39,619 nucleotides of DNA from Verrucomicrobiota bacterium (GTDB lineage: Bacteria > Verrucomicrobiota > Verrucomicrobiia > Limisphaerales > JACQFS01). Shown piece by piece: positions 8,879 through 16,099 of the stretch; position 1 is the stretch's first letter; the number at the start of each line of letters is the position of its first letter. The position numbers and the translations under genes were made by a program. Under the pieces are notes generated by a model. That model was not told the origin of the DNA. It made no database searches and worked only from the letters and a program-made list of their open reading frames with translations. The stretch is taken from assembly GCA_016199935.1 (NCBI GenBank), contig JACQFS010000171.1:1-39619 (forward strand), in the 5' to 3' direction.

Positions 8879-9196
8879 TCAAACGATTCCCAGCCACAGT
8901 TTCACCTTGTCCTCCACGGCTTTCAATTGAGCCGGGTTGAGGACCGCCCGGCGACGGATGAGTTTCACCGCGGGAATCGTGTAAAGACTTTGCGCGTCGA
9001 AGCCGCCCTCGTCGAGACCCGGAACACGCAGCGGAACTTCGTAGCGTGAACCGCGCAACGCCGTCGTGTGATAAACCACCGCGACCAGAACGCGGTCCTC
9101 GTCCGCTATGTCGCAGCCAAGCACCAAGGCCGGCCGGACTTTGGCGGCAATCCCGAAATCAATCTGCCAGACCTCACCGCGTCTTGCGCTTGGCAT
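8879..9196 (-). CDS. PemK/MazF family toxin
   Basis: The 105-residue protein begins MPSARRGEVWQIDFG and continues with KVRPALVLG, the conserved N-terminal strands of PemK/MazF ribosome-independent mRNA interferases. A later TIPAVKLIRR segment matches the strand that carries catalytic residues in the family. The start is ATG 9194-9196; a longer reading adds 15 unconserved Arg-rich residues. The start lies inside the end of the upstream antitoxin gene (23-bp overlap), typical of toxin-antitoxin operons. Its 3' end lies 21 bp from the end of the DUF1232 gene, which converges on it. Confidence 0.8.
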   Translation of the reverse strand: MPSARRGEVWQIDFGIAAKVRPALVLGCDIADEDRVLVAVVYHTTALRGSRYEVPLRVPGLDEGGFDAQSLYTIPAVKLIRRRAVLNPAQLKAVEDKVKLWLGIV

Positions 9197-9365
9197 GGTC
9201 GGCCTCCCGTTTGTCCAGCGTGCGCGCGCCCTCGGCCGCAAGCGTCATCAATTCCTCGTCGTTCAGGCGGTCGTCCACCTGCGTTTGCATCCAGCGGGCC
9301 AGCTTGACCTTCTGGCGATCCGGCAATCGCGTGACGGCCTGTTTGATTTTGGCAACCGTGCTCAT
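9174..9365 (-). CDS. Putative antitoxin of the PemK/MazF-type toxin
   Basis: A 63-residue protein, MSTVAKIKQAVTRLP followed by RQKVKLARWMQTQVDDR and a Lys/Arg-rich tail. It precedes the toxin gene and overlaps it by 23 bp, the usual antitoxin-first order. The N-terminal part looks like the short helical addiction-module antitoxins that act on an LPxxxxxxLxxWM motif. It does not resemble the AbrB-like fold of classical MazE. Identity as antitoxin rests mainly on position, size and overlap. The start is ATG 9363-9365. Confidence 0.68.
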   Translation of the reverse strand: MSTVAKIKQAVTRLPDRQKVKLARWMQTQVDDRLNDEELMTLAAEGARTLDKREADHAKRKTR

Positions 9366-9413
9366 GGCGGCAAAACTAATCGTCCGACGGGCCAGCGTCA
9401 ACCGCGCTGCGGC

Positions 9414-9519
9414 TCACGCCCTGAACAACTGCCCCATCATTTTCCCCAGCAGCTTGCTCGCGGCGAAGAGGTTCACCGTCAGGATCACCATCCCCACCAC
9501 GCCCAGCCGCACGCCACCG
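9414..9519 (-). pseudogene. Detached duplicate of the ABC permease 3' end
   Basis: This segment reads in frame on the minus strand as VGMVILTVNLFAASKLLGKM, then MGQLFRA and a stop at 9414-9416. That is the C-terminus of the permease encoded at 10220-11956 with two substitutions. Bases 9423-9506 match 10229-10312 with three differences in 84 positions, and the similarity continues about 13 bp further with one indel. It has no start codon and no upstream domain. The intact permease end and this copy flank the HigBA-type gene pair as direct repeats. Confidence 0.9.
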
Positions 9520-9537
9520 CCTACGTGTTTGACTCGC

Positions 9538-9553
9538 GTATCATTCCTGATAC
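9538..9553. promoter_or_regulatory. Candidate operator of the HigBA-type operon
   Basis: A perfect inverted repeat, GTATCA-TTCC-TGATAC, ends 12 bp before the toxin start codon. Xre-type antitoxins repress their own operons by binding such short dyads near the promoter. Assignment as the operator is inferred from position. Confidence 0.5.
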
Positions 9554-9565
9554 ACTCGCTCGTGA

Positions 9566-9940
9566 ATGAAATCCGAACGGCCGCTCAAGGTTGTCTTCTT
9601 CAAGACAGAGGCGGGCAACGAGCCGGTGCGCGACTGGCTCAAGGAATTGCCGAAGGAAGAGTGCAAGACCATCGGCGCGGACATATTGACGGTTCAATAC
9701 GCATGGCCGGTCGGAAAGCCGCTGGTGGACCATCTCGGCGACGGCCTCTGGGAAGTCCGCTCGCGGCTGGCGAACCGCATCGCGCGGACTCTGTTCGCCG
9801 TGGTGGACGAGGAAATCGTCCTGCTCCACGGCTTCATCAAGAAGCAACAGAAGACACCGGCGAACGAACTGGATTTGGCGAAGAAACGAAAACGACTCTA
9901 CCTGCAAAATTATGAGCAAGAGAATCCATCGCGGAAGTGA
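9566..9940 (+). CDS. higB: RelE/HigB-superfamily (Gp49-like) toxin
   Basis: This 124-residue protein has the features of HigB/phage-derived Gp49-like mRNA interferases: VVFFKTEAGNEPVRDWLKEL at the N-terminus, then DGLWEVRSRLANRIARTLFA, and EEIVLLHGFIKKQQKTP near the C-terminus (the conserved LLHGFxKKxxKTP motif). The family cleaves ribosome-associated mRNA. The start is ATG 9566, just after a small palindrome. The toxin precedes the antitoxin and overlaps it by 29 bp, the reversed order typical of higBA. The pair sits between direct repeats of the neighbouring permease gene end. Confidence 0.87.
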   Translation: MKSERPLKVVFFKTEAGNEPVRDWLKELPKEECKTIGADILTVQYAWPVGKPLVDHLGDGLWEVRSRLANRIARTLFAVVDEEIVLLHGFIKKQQKTPANELDLAKKRKRLYLQNYEQENPSRK

Positions 9941-10202
9941 CCTCCGGGATTTCCTGAAAGAACAGGGCGTGCTGGAGGATGTCGAGGAGCGCGCCATGAA
10001 ACAGGCGCTCGCACTGCAACTCGAACGCCTTCTCAAGGAGAAGGAACTGACTAAGGCCGAGATGGCCTCGCGCATGAAGACCAGCCGCGCCGCCGTGGAC
10101 CGTTTGCTGGACGCAACCAATACGTCAGTCACACTCACGACGCTGGGCAAGGCCGCCCGCGCGCTTGGGCGAAAATTGAAGATTGAATTGGCACCGGCGT
10201 GA
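9912..10202 (+). CDS. higA: HigA-type Xre family antitoxin
   Basis: The 96-residue protein has a helix-turn-helix region in its C-terminal half: LEKLLKEKELTK-like helices (actual LERLLKEKELTKAEMASRMK), then TSRAAVDRLLD, then TLTTLGKAARALGRKL, matching the HTH_37/Xre antitoxin pattern. It should neutralise the toxin encoded just upstream and repress the operon. It overlaps the toxin gene by 29 bp. The stop codon lies 17 bp from the convergent end of the permease gene, inside the region bounded by the two permease-end repeats. Confidence 0.87.
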   Translation: MSKRIHRGSDLRDFLKEQGVLEDVEERAMKQALALQLERLLKEKELTKAEMASRMKTSRAAVDRLLDATNTSVTLTTLGKAARALGRKLKIELAPA

Positions 10203-10219
10203 GAGTCGGTGACGCTCCG

Positions 10220-11956
10220 TTAAGCCCGGAACAACTGCCCCATCTTTTTCCCCAGCAGCTTGCTCGCGGCAAAGAGGCTCACCGTCAGGATCACCATCCC
10301 CACCACGCCCAGCGCGCACGCCACCGACGCCGCGCTCGGTTCGATGCGGCCCATGAGCTGGTAGATCATCTTCGTGATCGGAAAATACTGCTCCTTCGCC
10401 GCGAGGATGAGGCCGTCGCTCACCTCCAGCATCGCGAAACTGAAGGTCAGGATGCTGCCGGCGATGAGGTTCGCCATGACGAGCGGCAGCGTGATCTTGC
10501 GCAGCGTGCGCAACGGCGACGCGCCGAGGTTCGCCGACGCCTCCTCCAGCGTCACGCTCGTCTGCTGGAAGCCCGCGTAGGCCGAGCGCACGATGTAAGG
10601 CAGCCGCCGCACGCTGTAGCTGATGATGAGGAGCAACGTCGGGTTGTCGCGCGGGTTGAGCCACGTGATTTTGAAATCGAACCCCGCCACGTAGCCGAAC
10701 GCCAGCACCAAGCCCGGCAGCGCCAGCGGCAACATCGCCAGCGCGTCAATGAGGCCGGCGAAGGGAATGCGTTTGCGCGTCAGCAGCCACGCGATGATGA
10801 CGCCGAGCACGAGGTCCACCATCGCGCTGAGGCTGGAGTAAAAGAGGCTGTTGCGGATGGACGAGGCCGTCAGCCCGTGACCGAAGACTTCGCCGAAGTT
10901 CGCGCCCGTCCACTCCTGCGGCAGCACGCTGAGGAACCATTTTCCCGAAAGCGACTGCACGATGACCGCGAAGTGCGGCAGCAGTGCCACGGCGATAACG
11001 CCGCCCATCATGAGCCAGATCAGCAGCGTCTCGCCGCGGCCGGCCTGCGATTCCGCGCCGCTCACGTGGCCGCGCGCGATCATCTCGTAGCGTTTGCCGG
11101 CGAGCACTTTCTTCGACACGAGGAAGAGCGCGAGCGTGAGCAGCAGCACGAAGACGACGAGCGCGTAGCCGAGCGGGTTGGTGTTGATCTCGGACACGGC
11201 GTCGAAGATTTGCACCGGCACCACGCGCGCGAAGCCGAAGATGAGCGGCGTGCCGAGATCGGTGAACGCCCAGATGAACACGATGATCGCGCCTGCGAAG
11301 TAGCCCGGCAGGATGAGCGGCAGCGTGACGGTGCGAAAGAGCCGCCAGCCGCCCGCGCCCATGTTCTGCGCCGCCTCGCGCAACGCGGGATCAATGTTCG
11401 CCATCGCCGCGGAGACGTTGAGGAACATGATGGGGTAAAGGTTCAGCACCTGGAGGATGATGATGCCGGTGAAGCCGCCCGCGCCGAGCCAGTCAATCGG
11501 CGCATCGGGCGCGATGACACCGAGCTTCATGAGGAAAAGGTTGAGCGAGCCGAAGCGGGCGAGCAGTTGCCGCAGGCCGATGGCGCCGACGAACGGCGGC
11601 ATGATCATCGGCACCAGCAGCAGCGCGCCGAGGATGGCCTTGCCGCGAAAGCTGTAGCGCGTCATCCAGTGCGCGAGCGGCAGCGTGAGCAGCGTGGTGA
11701 GGATGGTGGTGATGAGGCCGATGAGGAAGCTGTTGAGCATCGCCTCGCGCTGGAGCGGGCTGCTGAGGAGCATGCCGAAATATTTCAGCGAGAATTTTCC
11801 GTCGGCGATGAACGCGCCCTTGAGCATGAAGCTCACGGGGTAAAACAGGAACGCCGCGAAGAACAGCGCGAGAAAGCCAAGGAAGGCGACGGTCCAGAAG
11901 TTGAGATCGTAGCGCTTCGTCACGGCGGCGATTGAAAGGCACCGGGCCACCGGCAT
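10220..11956 (-). CDS. ABC transporter permease, fused double MetI-type (FbpB/ThiP-like)
   Basis: A 578-residue inner-membrane protein with about twelve hydrophobic helices in two homologous halves. Each half carries the EAA loop that docks on the ATPase: EAAQNMGAGGWRLFRTVTLP in the first and EASANLGASPLRTLRKITLP in the second. This fused-dimer layout is typical of ferric iron (FbpB/SfuB), thiamine (ThiP) and 2-aminoethylphosphonate importers; substrate cannot be told from sequence alone. Starts at ATG 11956 or, more conservatively, GTG 11923 (VTKRYDLNFW) are possible. No ATP-binding or substrate-binding protein gene is adjacent: the upstream neighbour is a DNA methyltransferase and the downstream one a toxin-antitoxin pair. 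Confidence 0.88.
   Translation of the reverse strand: MPVARCLSIAAVTKRYDLNFWTVAFLGFLALFFAAFLFYPVSFMLKGAFIADGKFSLKYFGMLLSSPLQREAMLNSFLIGLITTILTTLLTLPLAHWMTRYSFRGKAILGALLLVPMIMPPFVGAIGLRQLLARFGSLNLFLMKLGVIAPDAPIDWLGAGGFTGIIILQVLNLYPIMFLNVSAAMANIDPALREAAQNMGAGGWRLFRTVTLPLILPGYFAGAIIVFIWAFTDLGTPLIFGFARVVPVQIFDAVSEINTNPLGYALVVFVLLLTLALFLVSKKVLAGKRYEMIARGHVSGAESQAGRGETLLIWLMMGGVIAVALLPHFAVIVQSLSGKWFLSVLPQEWTGANFGEVFGHGLTASSIRNSLFYSSLSAMVDLVLGVIIAWLLTRKRIPFAGLIDALAMLPLALPGLVLAFGYVAGFDFKITWLNPRDNPTLLLIISYSVRRLPYIVRSAYAGFQQTSVTLEEASANLGASPLRTLRKITLPLVMANLIAGSILTFSFAMLEVSDGLILAAKEQYFPITKMIYQLMGRIEPSAASVACALGVVGMVILTVSLFAASKLLGKKMGQLFRA
10229..10326. repeat. Direct repeat shared by the permease 3' end and the 9423-9519 copy
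   Basis: This is the copy that belongs to the intact permease gene. Its first 84 bases match 9423-9506 with three substitutions; the following 13 or 14 bases match with one indel. Both copies are in the same orientation, 806 bp apart, with the HigBA-type operon and its operator between them. Confidence 0.9.
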
Positions 11957-12021
11957 CAAGCCCGATGAAGGTGGACGCAGATCGAGTCCAGTTTGTGCGA
12001 CGGAATGAGCCTCAATTCATT

Positions 12022-13533
12022 TTACGCCAGCTTCCTCGCAATCTCCTCGTCCAAAATCTCCCGGACGGTGAACGCGACGATGACTTTGCCGCTGCGTTTG
12101 AAAAACTGGCCAATTTCAGTCAACGCATCGCTGGAATAATCAAAGGCGACGAAAAATCCCTTGTCGCAATCTTCGCGCATCATCATCGCTTCAAACGAAT
12201 CAATGTCGGGGCGGCCAACTTTGTCTTTCTGCTTCACCTGAATCGGATACCAGCGTTCTTTCAACGCGAGTTCGCCTTCCTGTCGCTTGCGCGGCGCGGC
12301 GCTGGATGAAACGGGGTAGATGCGGCCGTCCACGCCCATGTCGCCGACCTGAACTTTGTTCGGAATGCCGCCGAGCGCCACGACCGCCCAGTTTTCAAAT
12401 TCAAAGTGCGGATACTTCCGCAATTCTGCCTCGGTCTTGGGCAAGTCGCGCACGATGAAACCACGCTGCGCTTTCCAGAGGGATTCACTTTCAGGAATGC
12501 CGCAAACGTCGCGCAACCGCTTCGCCATGACGCGGCAGGCCGTCGGTGAAATATCAATACCGATCCATTGCCGCTTGATCCGGTGCGCGGCGACGAGCGC
12601 CGTGCCGCAACCGCAGAACGCATCCAGCACGATGTCGTTTTCCTTGCTGCTCACCCGGATGATTCGGTCCAGCAGCGCGAGCGGTTTTTGCGTGGGATAA
12701 CCGAGCCGCTCCTTCGCTTGGGAATTGATGGGCGGGATGTCCGTCCAAACGGTGTCAATCGGGCGACCCTCCTGTTCATCGAGGTAACGCTTCATTCGCG
12801 GCACCGCGCCGGCACTCGGCTGGACCACGATTCCGTTTTCGTAAGCCTCTTGCATCCGCTCCTTCGTCCAACGCCAGACTTTGGTGTGCCCCAAGAATTC
12901 GTAAGTGAGGTTGGGCCGGTTGGGATTCGGATTGGTCAGATTATCCAACTGATAAAGCCTCCCGTCCGGGTCGCGGTGGGAATACTTCCCGGCGGTTTTC
13001 TCATCCAGATTGTCCGGGTCGTAAGGATTGTAAGGCCGGTTGAACGTGATTTCGCCACCACCGCCATAATAGAAAATCGAGTCGTGATTGTTCGGATATC
13101 CGGTGAACGCCAGACCCTTTGCCAAAGTGCGGTGCCAGATGATTTCGCATTGGAAATTATTTTCACCGAGAATCTGGTCGAGCATCACCTTGACGTAGTG
13201 GCTGGCGTGCCAGTCGCAGTGGTAATAAAAGCTGCCGGTCTTTTTGAGGACGCGGGCGAGTTCCGCGCAGCGCGGCCTCATGTAGTCAATGTAAGCCTTC
13301 GTGGACTCGTGGCGGTCATCGAAACGCCGCCGCTCGCTCGTCCCCGGCCAGAAAACTTCGTAGTTGCGGTTGGAGTTGAAGGGCGGGTCAATGTAAATCA
13401 GGTCAACGCATTCCTTCGGCAGCTTCTTGAGCTGTTCCAGATTATCACCGCAATAAACGACGCGCGTATCCACGAGCGCGGAAGGCTTCAAGCGTGAGGG
13501 CGCGTTCGGTTTCGCGTCAGGTTTCTTTGCCAT
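12022..13533 (-). CDS. DNA methyltransferase fused to an Mrr-like restriction endonuclease domain
   Basis: The 503-residue protein has two parts. Residues 1-345 form an amino (N6-adenine or N4-cytosine) methyltransferase with permuted motif order: catalytic DPPF (49-52) precedes the AdoMet-binding DAFCGCGT (304-311), and YPTQKPLALLDRI lies between. Residues of about 375-503 look like a PD-(D/E)xK nuclease of the Mrr type: GDMGVDGRI (397-405) supplies the acidic residue and WYPIQVKQK (428-436) the QxK motif. A GFFVAFDYS strand follows. Nuclease and methylase in one chain suggest a single-polypeptide restriction-modification enzyme or a methyl-directed variant. The start is ATG 13531-13533. No separate specificity or endonuclease gene is adjacent. 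Domain assignment of the C-terminus is from motifs only. Confidence 0.85.
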   Translation of the reverse strand: MAKKPDAKPNAPSRLKPSALVDTRVVYCGDNLEQLKKLPKECVDLIYIDPPFNSNRNYEVFWPGTSERRRFDDRHESTKAYIDYMRPRCAELARVLKKTGSFYYHCDWHASHYVKVMLDQILGENNFQCEIIWHRTLAKGLAFTGYPNNHDSIFYYGGGGEITFNRPYNPYDPDNLDEKTAGKYSHRDPDGRLYQLDNLTNPNPNRPNLTYEFLGHTKVWRWTKERMQEAYENGIVVQPSAGAVPRMKRYLDEQEGRPIDTVWTDIPPINSQAKERLGYPTQKPLALLDRIIRVSSKENDIVLDAFCGCGTALVAAHRIKRQWIGIDISPTACRVMAKRLRDVCGIPESESLWKAQRGFIVRDLPKTEAELRKYPHFEFENWAVVALGGIPNKVQVGDMGVDGRIYPVSSSAAPRKRQEGELALKERWYPIQVKQKDKVGRPDIDSFEAMMMREDCDKGFFVAFDYSSDALTEIGQFFKRSGKVIVAFTVREILDEEIARKLA

Positions 13534-13593
13534 GTGCAGAGCGTAGGAAGCGAGCGGCTGCTGGTCAATCGCCGGCTGCGCGAGGATTTGTTT

Positions 13594-13689
13594 TCACCGC
13601 CGCATCGTCAGGAGCAGCTCGTTGACCTTGTTCGCCACGGCCAGCAAGTCGGCGAGCGTGGCGGCTCGCTGAAGCCGCTCGTGTCGAAC
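13594..13689 (-). pseudogene. Possible remnant of a coding 3' end
   Basis: On the minus strand this short frame ends LADLLAVANKVNELLLTMRR and a stop codon, an amphipathic helix pattern that looks coding. An in-frame stop lies seven codons above its readable part and no start is present. It sits upstream of the methyltransferase gene in a gap of about 220 bp before the SRP RNA. It may be the decayed tail of a gene lost when the methyltransferase arrived. Chance reading in GC-rich DNA cannot be excluded. Confidence 0.25.
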
Positions 13690-13755
13690 AGGGCACCCTC
13701 AGCGGCTGGTGAATCTGCTTGAAGCCACACGCGCGAACCCGTTTCATCGCCCGCG

Positions 13756-13846
13756 CCAGGGCCCGCGGATTGTGAACTTACGAACCCCGCCAGGGCCGGA
13801 AGGCAGCAACGGCAGTTTGCTTCGCAGCTGCCGCGGTCACCCTGGT
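13756..13846 (+). ncRNA. ffs: Signal recognition particle RNA (small bacterial type)
   Basis: Bases 13790-13812 contain the universal domain IV signature CCAGGGCCGGAAGGCAGCAA, with a GGAA-type tetraloop and the flanking asymmetric and symmetric internal loops that bind Ffh. Outer strands CCAGGG..CCGCGG (from 13756) and CCGCGG..CCCTGG (to 13845) pair to close a hairpin of about 90 bases, followed by a T-rich stretch (TATTTTT) consistent with termination. The location just upstream of dnaX-ybaB-recR matches the arrangement known in many bacteria. Exact ends are approximate by a few bases. Confidence 0.85.
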
Positions 13847-13856
13847 ATTTTTCCGC

Positions 13857-13910
13857 TTACGCATTACTCGTTACTCATTGATCGCGGAACGAGTAAGGAG
13901 TAATCCGTAA
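13857..13910. repeat. TTACTCC-type palindrome upstream of dnaX
   Basis: Arms 13857-13876 and 13891-13910 (20 bp, two mismatches) are inverted around a 14-base loop. The words are TTACgCATTACTCgTTACTC on the left and its complement, containing GAGTAAGGAGTAATCCGTAA, on the right. The right arm ends 14 bp before the dnaX start. Related sequence occurs upstream of ybaB, the folP-like gene and the yqeY gene. Confidence 0.8.
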
Positions 13911-13924
13911 CCCGAACTCGACAC

Positions 13925-15614
13925 ATGTCCTACCAAGTCATCGCTCGCAAATATCGGCCGCAACGTTTCGCCGACGTCGTGGGGCAGGAGCACGTCACGC
14001 AGACGCTCGCCAACGCCATCGGGCAGAAGCGCATCGCGCACGCCTACCTTTTCTGCGGCCCGCGCGGCACGGGCAAGACCACCATCGCGCGCATCTTCGC
14101 CAAATGCCTGAACTGCACCGGCGGCCCCAAGGCGGACTTCGCCGAGGGCGACGAGCGCGCGCAGGAAATCGCCGACGGCCGCTCGCTCGACGTCCTGGAG
14201 ATTGACGGCGCGAGCAACAACGGCGTGGAGCAGGTGCGCGAGTTGCGCGAGACGTGCAAGTTCGCGCCCGCGGCCGCCGGCGCACGTGAAGTTTCTCTTC
14301 GCCACGACCGATCCGCAGAAGGTGCTGCCGACGATCCTCTCGCGCTGCCAGCGGTTTGACCTCCGCCGCATCCCGTCGCCGCTCATTGCGAAGCACCTCG
14401 CGTGGATTGCGCAGAAGGAGAACGTGCAGATTGACGCGGCCGCGCTCTACGCCATCGCGCGCGGCGCGGACGGCGGGTTGCGCGACGCCGAGTCCACGCT
14501 CGACCAGCTCATCAGCTTTTGCGGAAACAAAATCGAGGAGGCCGACGTGCTCTCGATGTTCGGCCTCACGTCGCTCCGGCAAATCCTCGCGATCACCGGC
14601 GCCGTCATCGAGGGCAACGCCGAGACGGCGCTGCGCGAGCTGAACGAACTCGCGAAGAACGGCAAGGACCTGAGCCGGCTCGTGTCCGAACTGCTGAACC
14701 TGTTCCGCAACCTTCTCATCTTCCAGGTCTCGAAGGGCGACCAGACGCTGCTCGAAGTGTCCGAAGAGGAAGCCGCTGCGCTCGCCGAGCGCGCGGCGCA
14801 GATTTCCACCGACGCGCTCACGCGCATCATGGAGGTGCTGAGCGATTGCGAAGGCCGCCTGCGCGATGTGGCGTCGAAGAAGACACTCATCGAAGTCGCG
14901 CTCTTCCGCGCGATCCAGGCGCGCAACGCCGTGCCGATTGACACGGTGCTCAAGCGGCTCCAAGACCTGCGCGCGAGTGGCGGAGGCGGACGCGCGGCGA
15001 GTGCGCCCGCAGCGGCGGCACCGACGCCGGCGGCGGCGCGGCCGTCGTTGAGTGCGGCATTCACCGCCACGGCGAGCGCGCCCGAGGTGTTGCGTGAGGC
15101 ACCGGGGAAGCTCCCCGAAAAACCTGCGGCCGCTCCGGTCGCGGCGTCAGCGCCAGTCGCTGCGACGGCACCGATGGATTTGGAAACGCTGTGGGCGAGT
15201 GTGCTCGAAGGCGTCGGGCGCGCGAGTCCGTTCATGCGCAGCCATCTGGCCGAGGCCTTCCCGGCGTCGTTCGAGAAGGGCGTGTTCGTCATCGGCTTCG
15301 ACCCGGAATTTTCCGGCCAGCTCGCGCTCGTGGACAACGCGAAGAACCGCACCGTGCTCCAGACCAAGCTCGCGGAACTCGGCCATCGCGATGCGCTGGT
15401 GAAGTTCATCGAGAAGGAAGCGCCCGCCGGCCGCGTCCCCGTCACGCCGCCAGCCACTGGAGACGCAACGCAAAGCCCCGGCACCGTCGCCACTGCGAAG
15501 GCTGCGCCGAAGGAGAAGGCCGCGCCCGTCAGCGCGGACGATTTCAAAAACGATCCGCTCATCAAACAGGCGCTCGAACTTTTCAAAGGCACCATCGTCG
15601 AAGTGCGCACCTGA
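13925..15614 (+). pseudogene. dnaX: DNA polymerase III subunit tau/gamma (DnaX) with internal deletion and frameshift
   Basis: The clamp-loader ATPase is split between two frames. The first (from ATG 13925) encodes [15 protein letters not shown], Walker [10 protein letters not shown], the zinc-region CLNCTGG and [20 protein letters not shown], up to KFAPA near 14271. The second resumes at [19 protein letters not shown] near 14273 and continues through SRCQRFDL, domain III and an Ala/Pro-rich linker to a tau-type C-terminal domain ending at 15614. In homologues about 29 residues lie between APA and PPxHVKF, including the Walker B/DEAD-like DEVHML and NALLKTLEEP. Here a single base remains in place of about 87, so roughly 86 bp is missing. 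That abolishes Walker B and shifts frame. dnaX is essential, so an assembly or sequencing error is as likely as a true pseudogene. Confidence 0.9.
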
Positions 15615-15668
15615 GCGACCCGCAATTTCCGAACCTGCTTACTCCTCACCCCTTACTCCTCACGCCCC

Positions 15669-15980
15669 ATGGCCAATCTCAACAAACTCATGAAACAGGC
15701 TGCGCGCATGCAGCAACAAATGGAACAGGTCCAGACCGAACTCGCCCAGCGCACCATCGAGGCCACCAGCGGCGGCGGCGTGGTGAAGGCCGTGGCGCGT
15801 TGCGACGGCAGCCTCGCCAGCCTCAAGATTGATCCGGCGGCGGTGAACCCCGCGGACGTCTCGCTGCTCGAAGACCTCGTGCTGACCGCCGCGAACAACG
15901 CGCTCGCGCAGGCGAAGGAGATTTACAACACCGAGCTCGGCAAGATCACCGCCGGCATGAACCTGCCGGGGATGATGTGA
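15669..15980 (+). CDS. YbaB/EbfC family nucleoid-associated protein
   Basis: A 103-residue protein with the family signature: an N-terminal helix MANLNKLMKQAARMQQQMEQ, then TIEATSGGGVVKAVARCDGS, then LLEDLVLTAANNALAQAKE and a Met/Gly-rich tail ending GMNLPGMM. YbaB dimers bind DNA in a tweezer-like fold. The gene lies between dnaX and recR as in most bacteria. A single pyrimidine-rich TTACTCC arm ends three bases before the ATG and no Shine-Dalgarno sequence is visible. A palindromic element starts right after its stop codon. Confidence 0.94.
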   Translation: MANLNKLMKQAARMQQQMEQVQTELAQRTIEATSGGGVVKAVARCDGSLASLKIDPAAVNPADVSLLEDLVLTAANNALAQAKEIYNTELGKITAGMNLPGMM

Positions 15981-16089
15981 CGGAGCGCGGTCTTCAGGCC
16001 GCTTCACCGCCCGATGCCTCATCACGCTCCACTAATTCAGAACGCTCTTCGCGCACCGCACCGTGAAGCGGCGTAAACGCCGCGCTCCG
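15981..16089. repeat. Nested palindromic element (GGAGCGC family), copy 3
   Basis: The element starts at the base after the ybaB TGA (junction TGACGGAGCGCGG) and fills the ybaB-recR gap. Left arm 15981-16007 contains a mini-hairpin with apical TTCA; right arm 16063-16089 contains GGCG-TAAA-CGCC. The outer arms pair as CGGAGCGCGG/CCGCGCTCCG and GCTTCAC/GTGAAGC. Loop order TTCA..TAAA is the reverse orientation of the copy at 37226-37324. Confidence 0.88.
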
Positions 16090-16099
16090 CGTCAAGACG

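Noticed and set aside
8905-9915. Plus-strand open frame at 9046-9915
   Set aside because: It runs antisense across the MazF-type operon and over the detached permease tail, has no recognisable motif, and overlaps the HigB-type gene in another frame.
13925-15614. Programmed ribosomal frameshift of dnaX (tau/gamma type) as the reason for the split frame
   Set aside because: Programmed shifting occurs much later in the gene at an A-rich slippery site. Here there is no slippery site, and about 29 conserved residues are missing, which recoding cannot supply.
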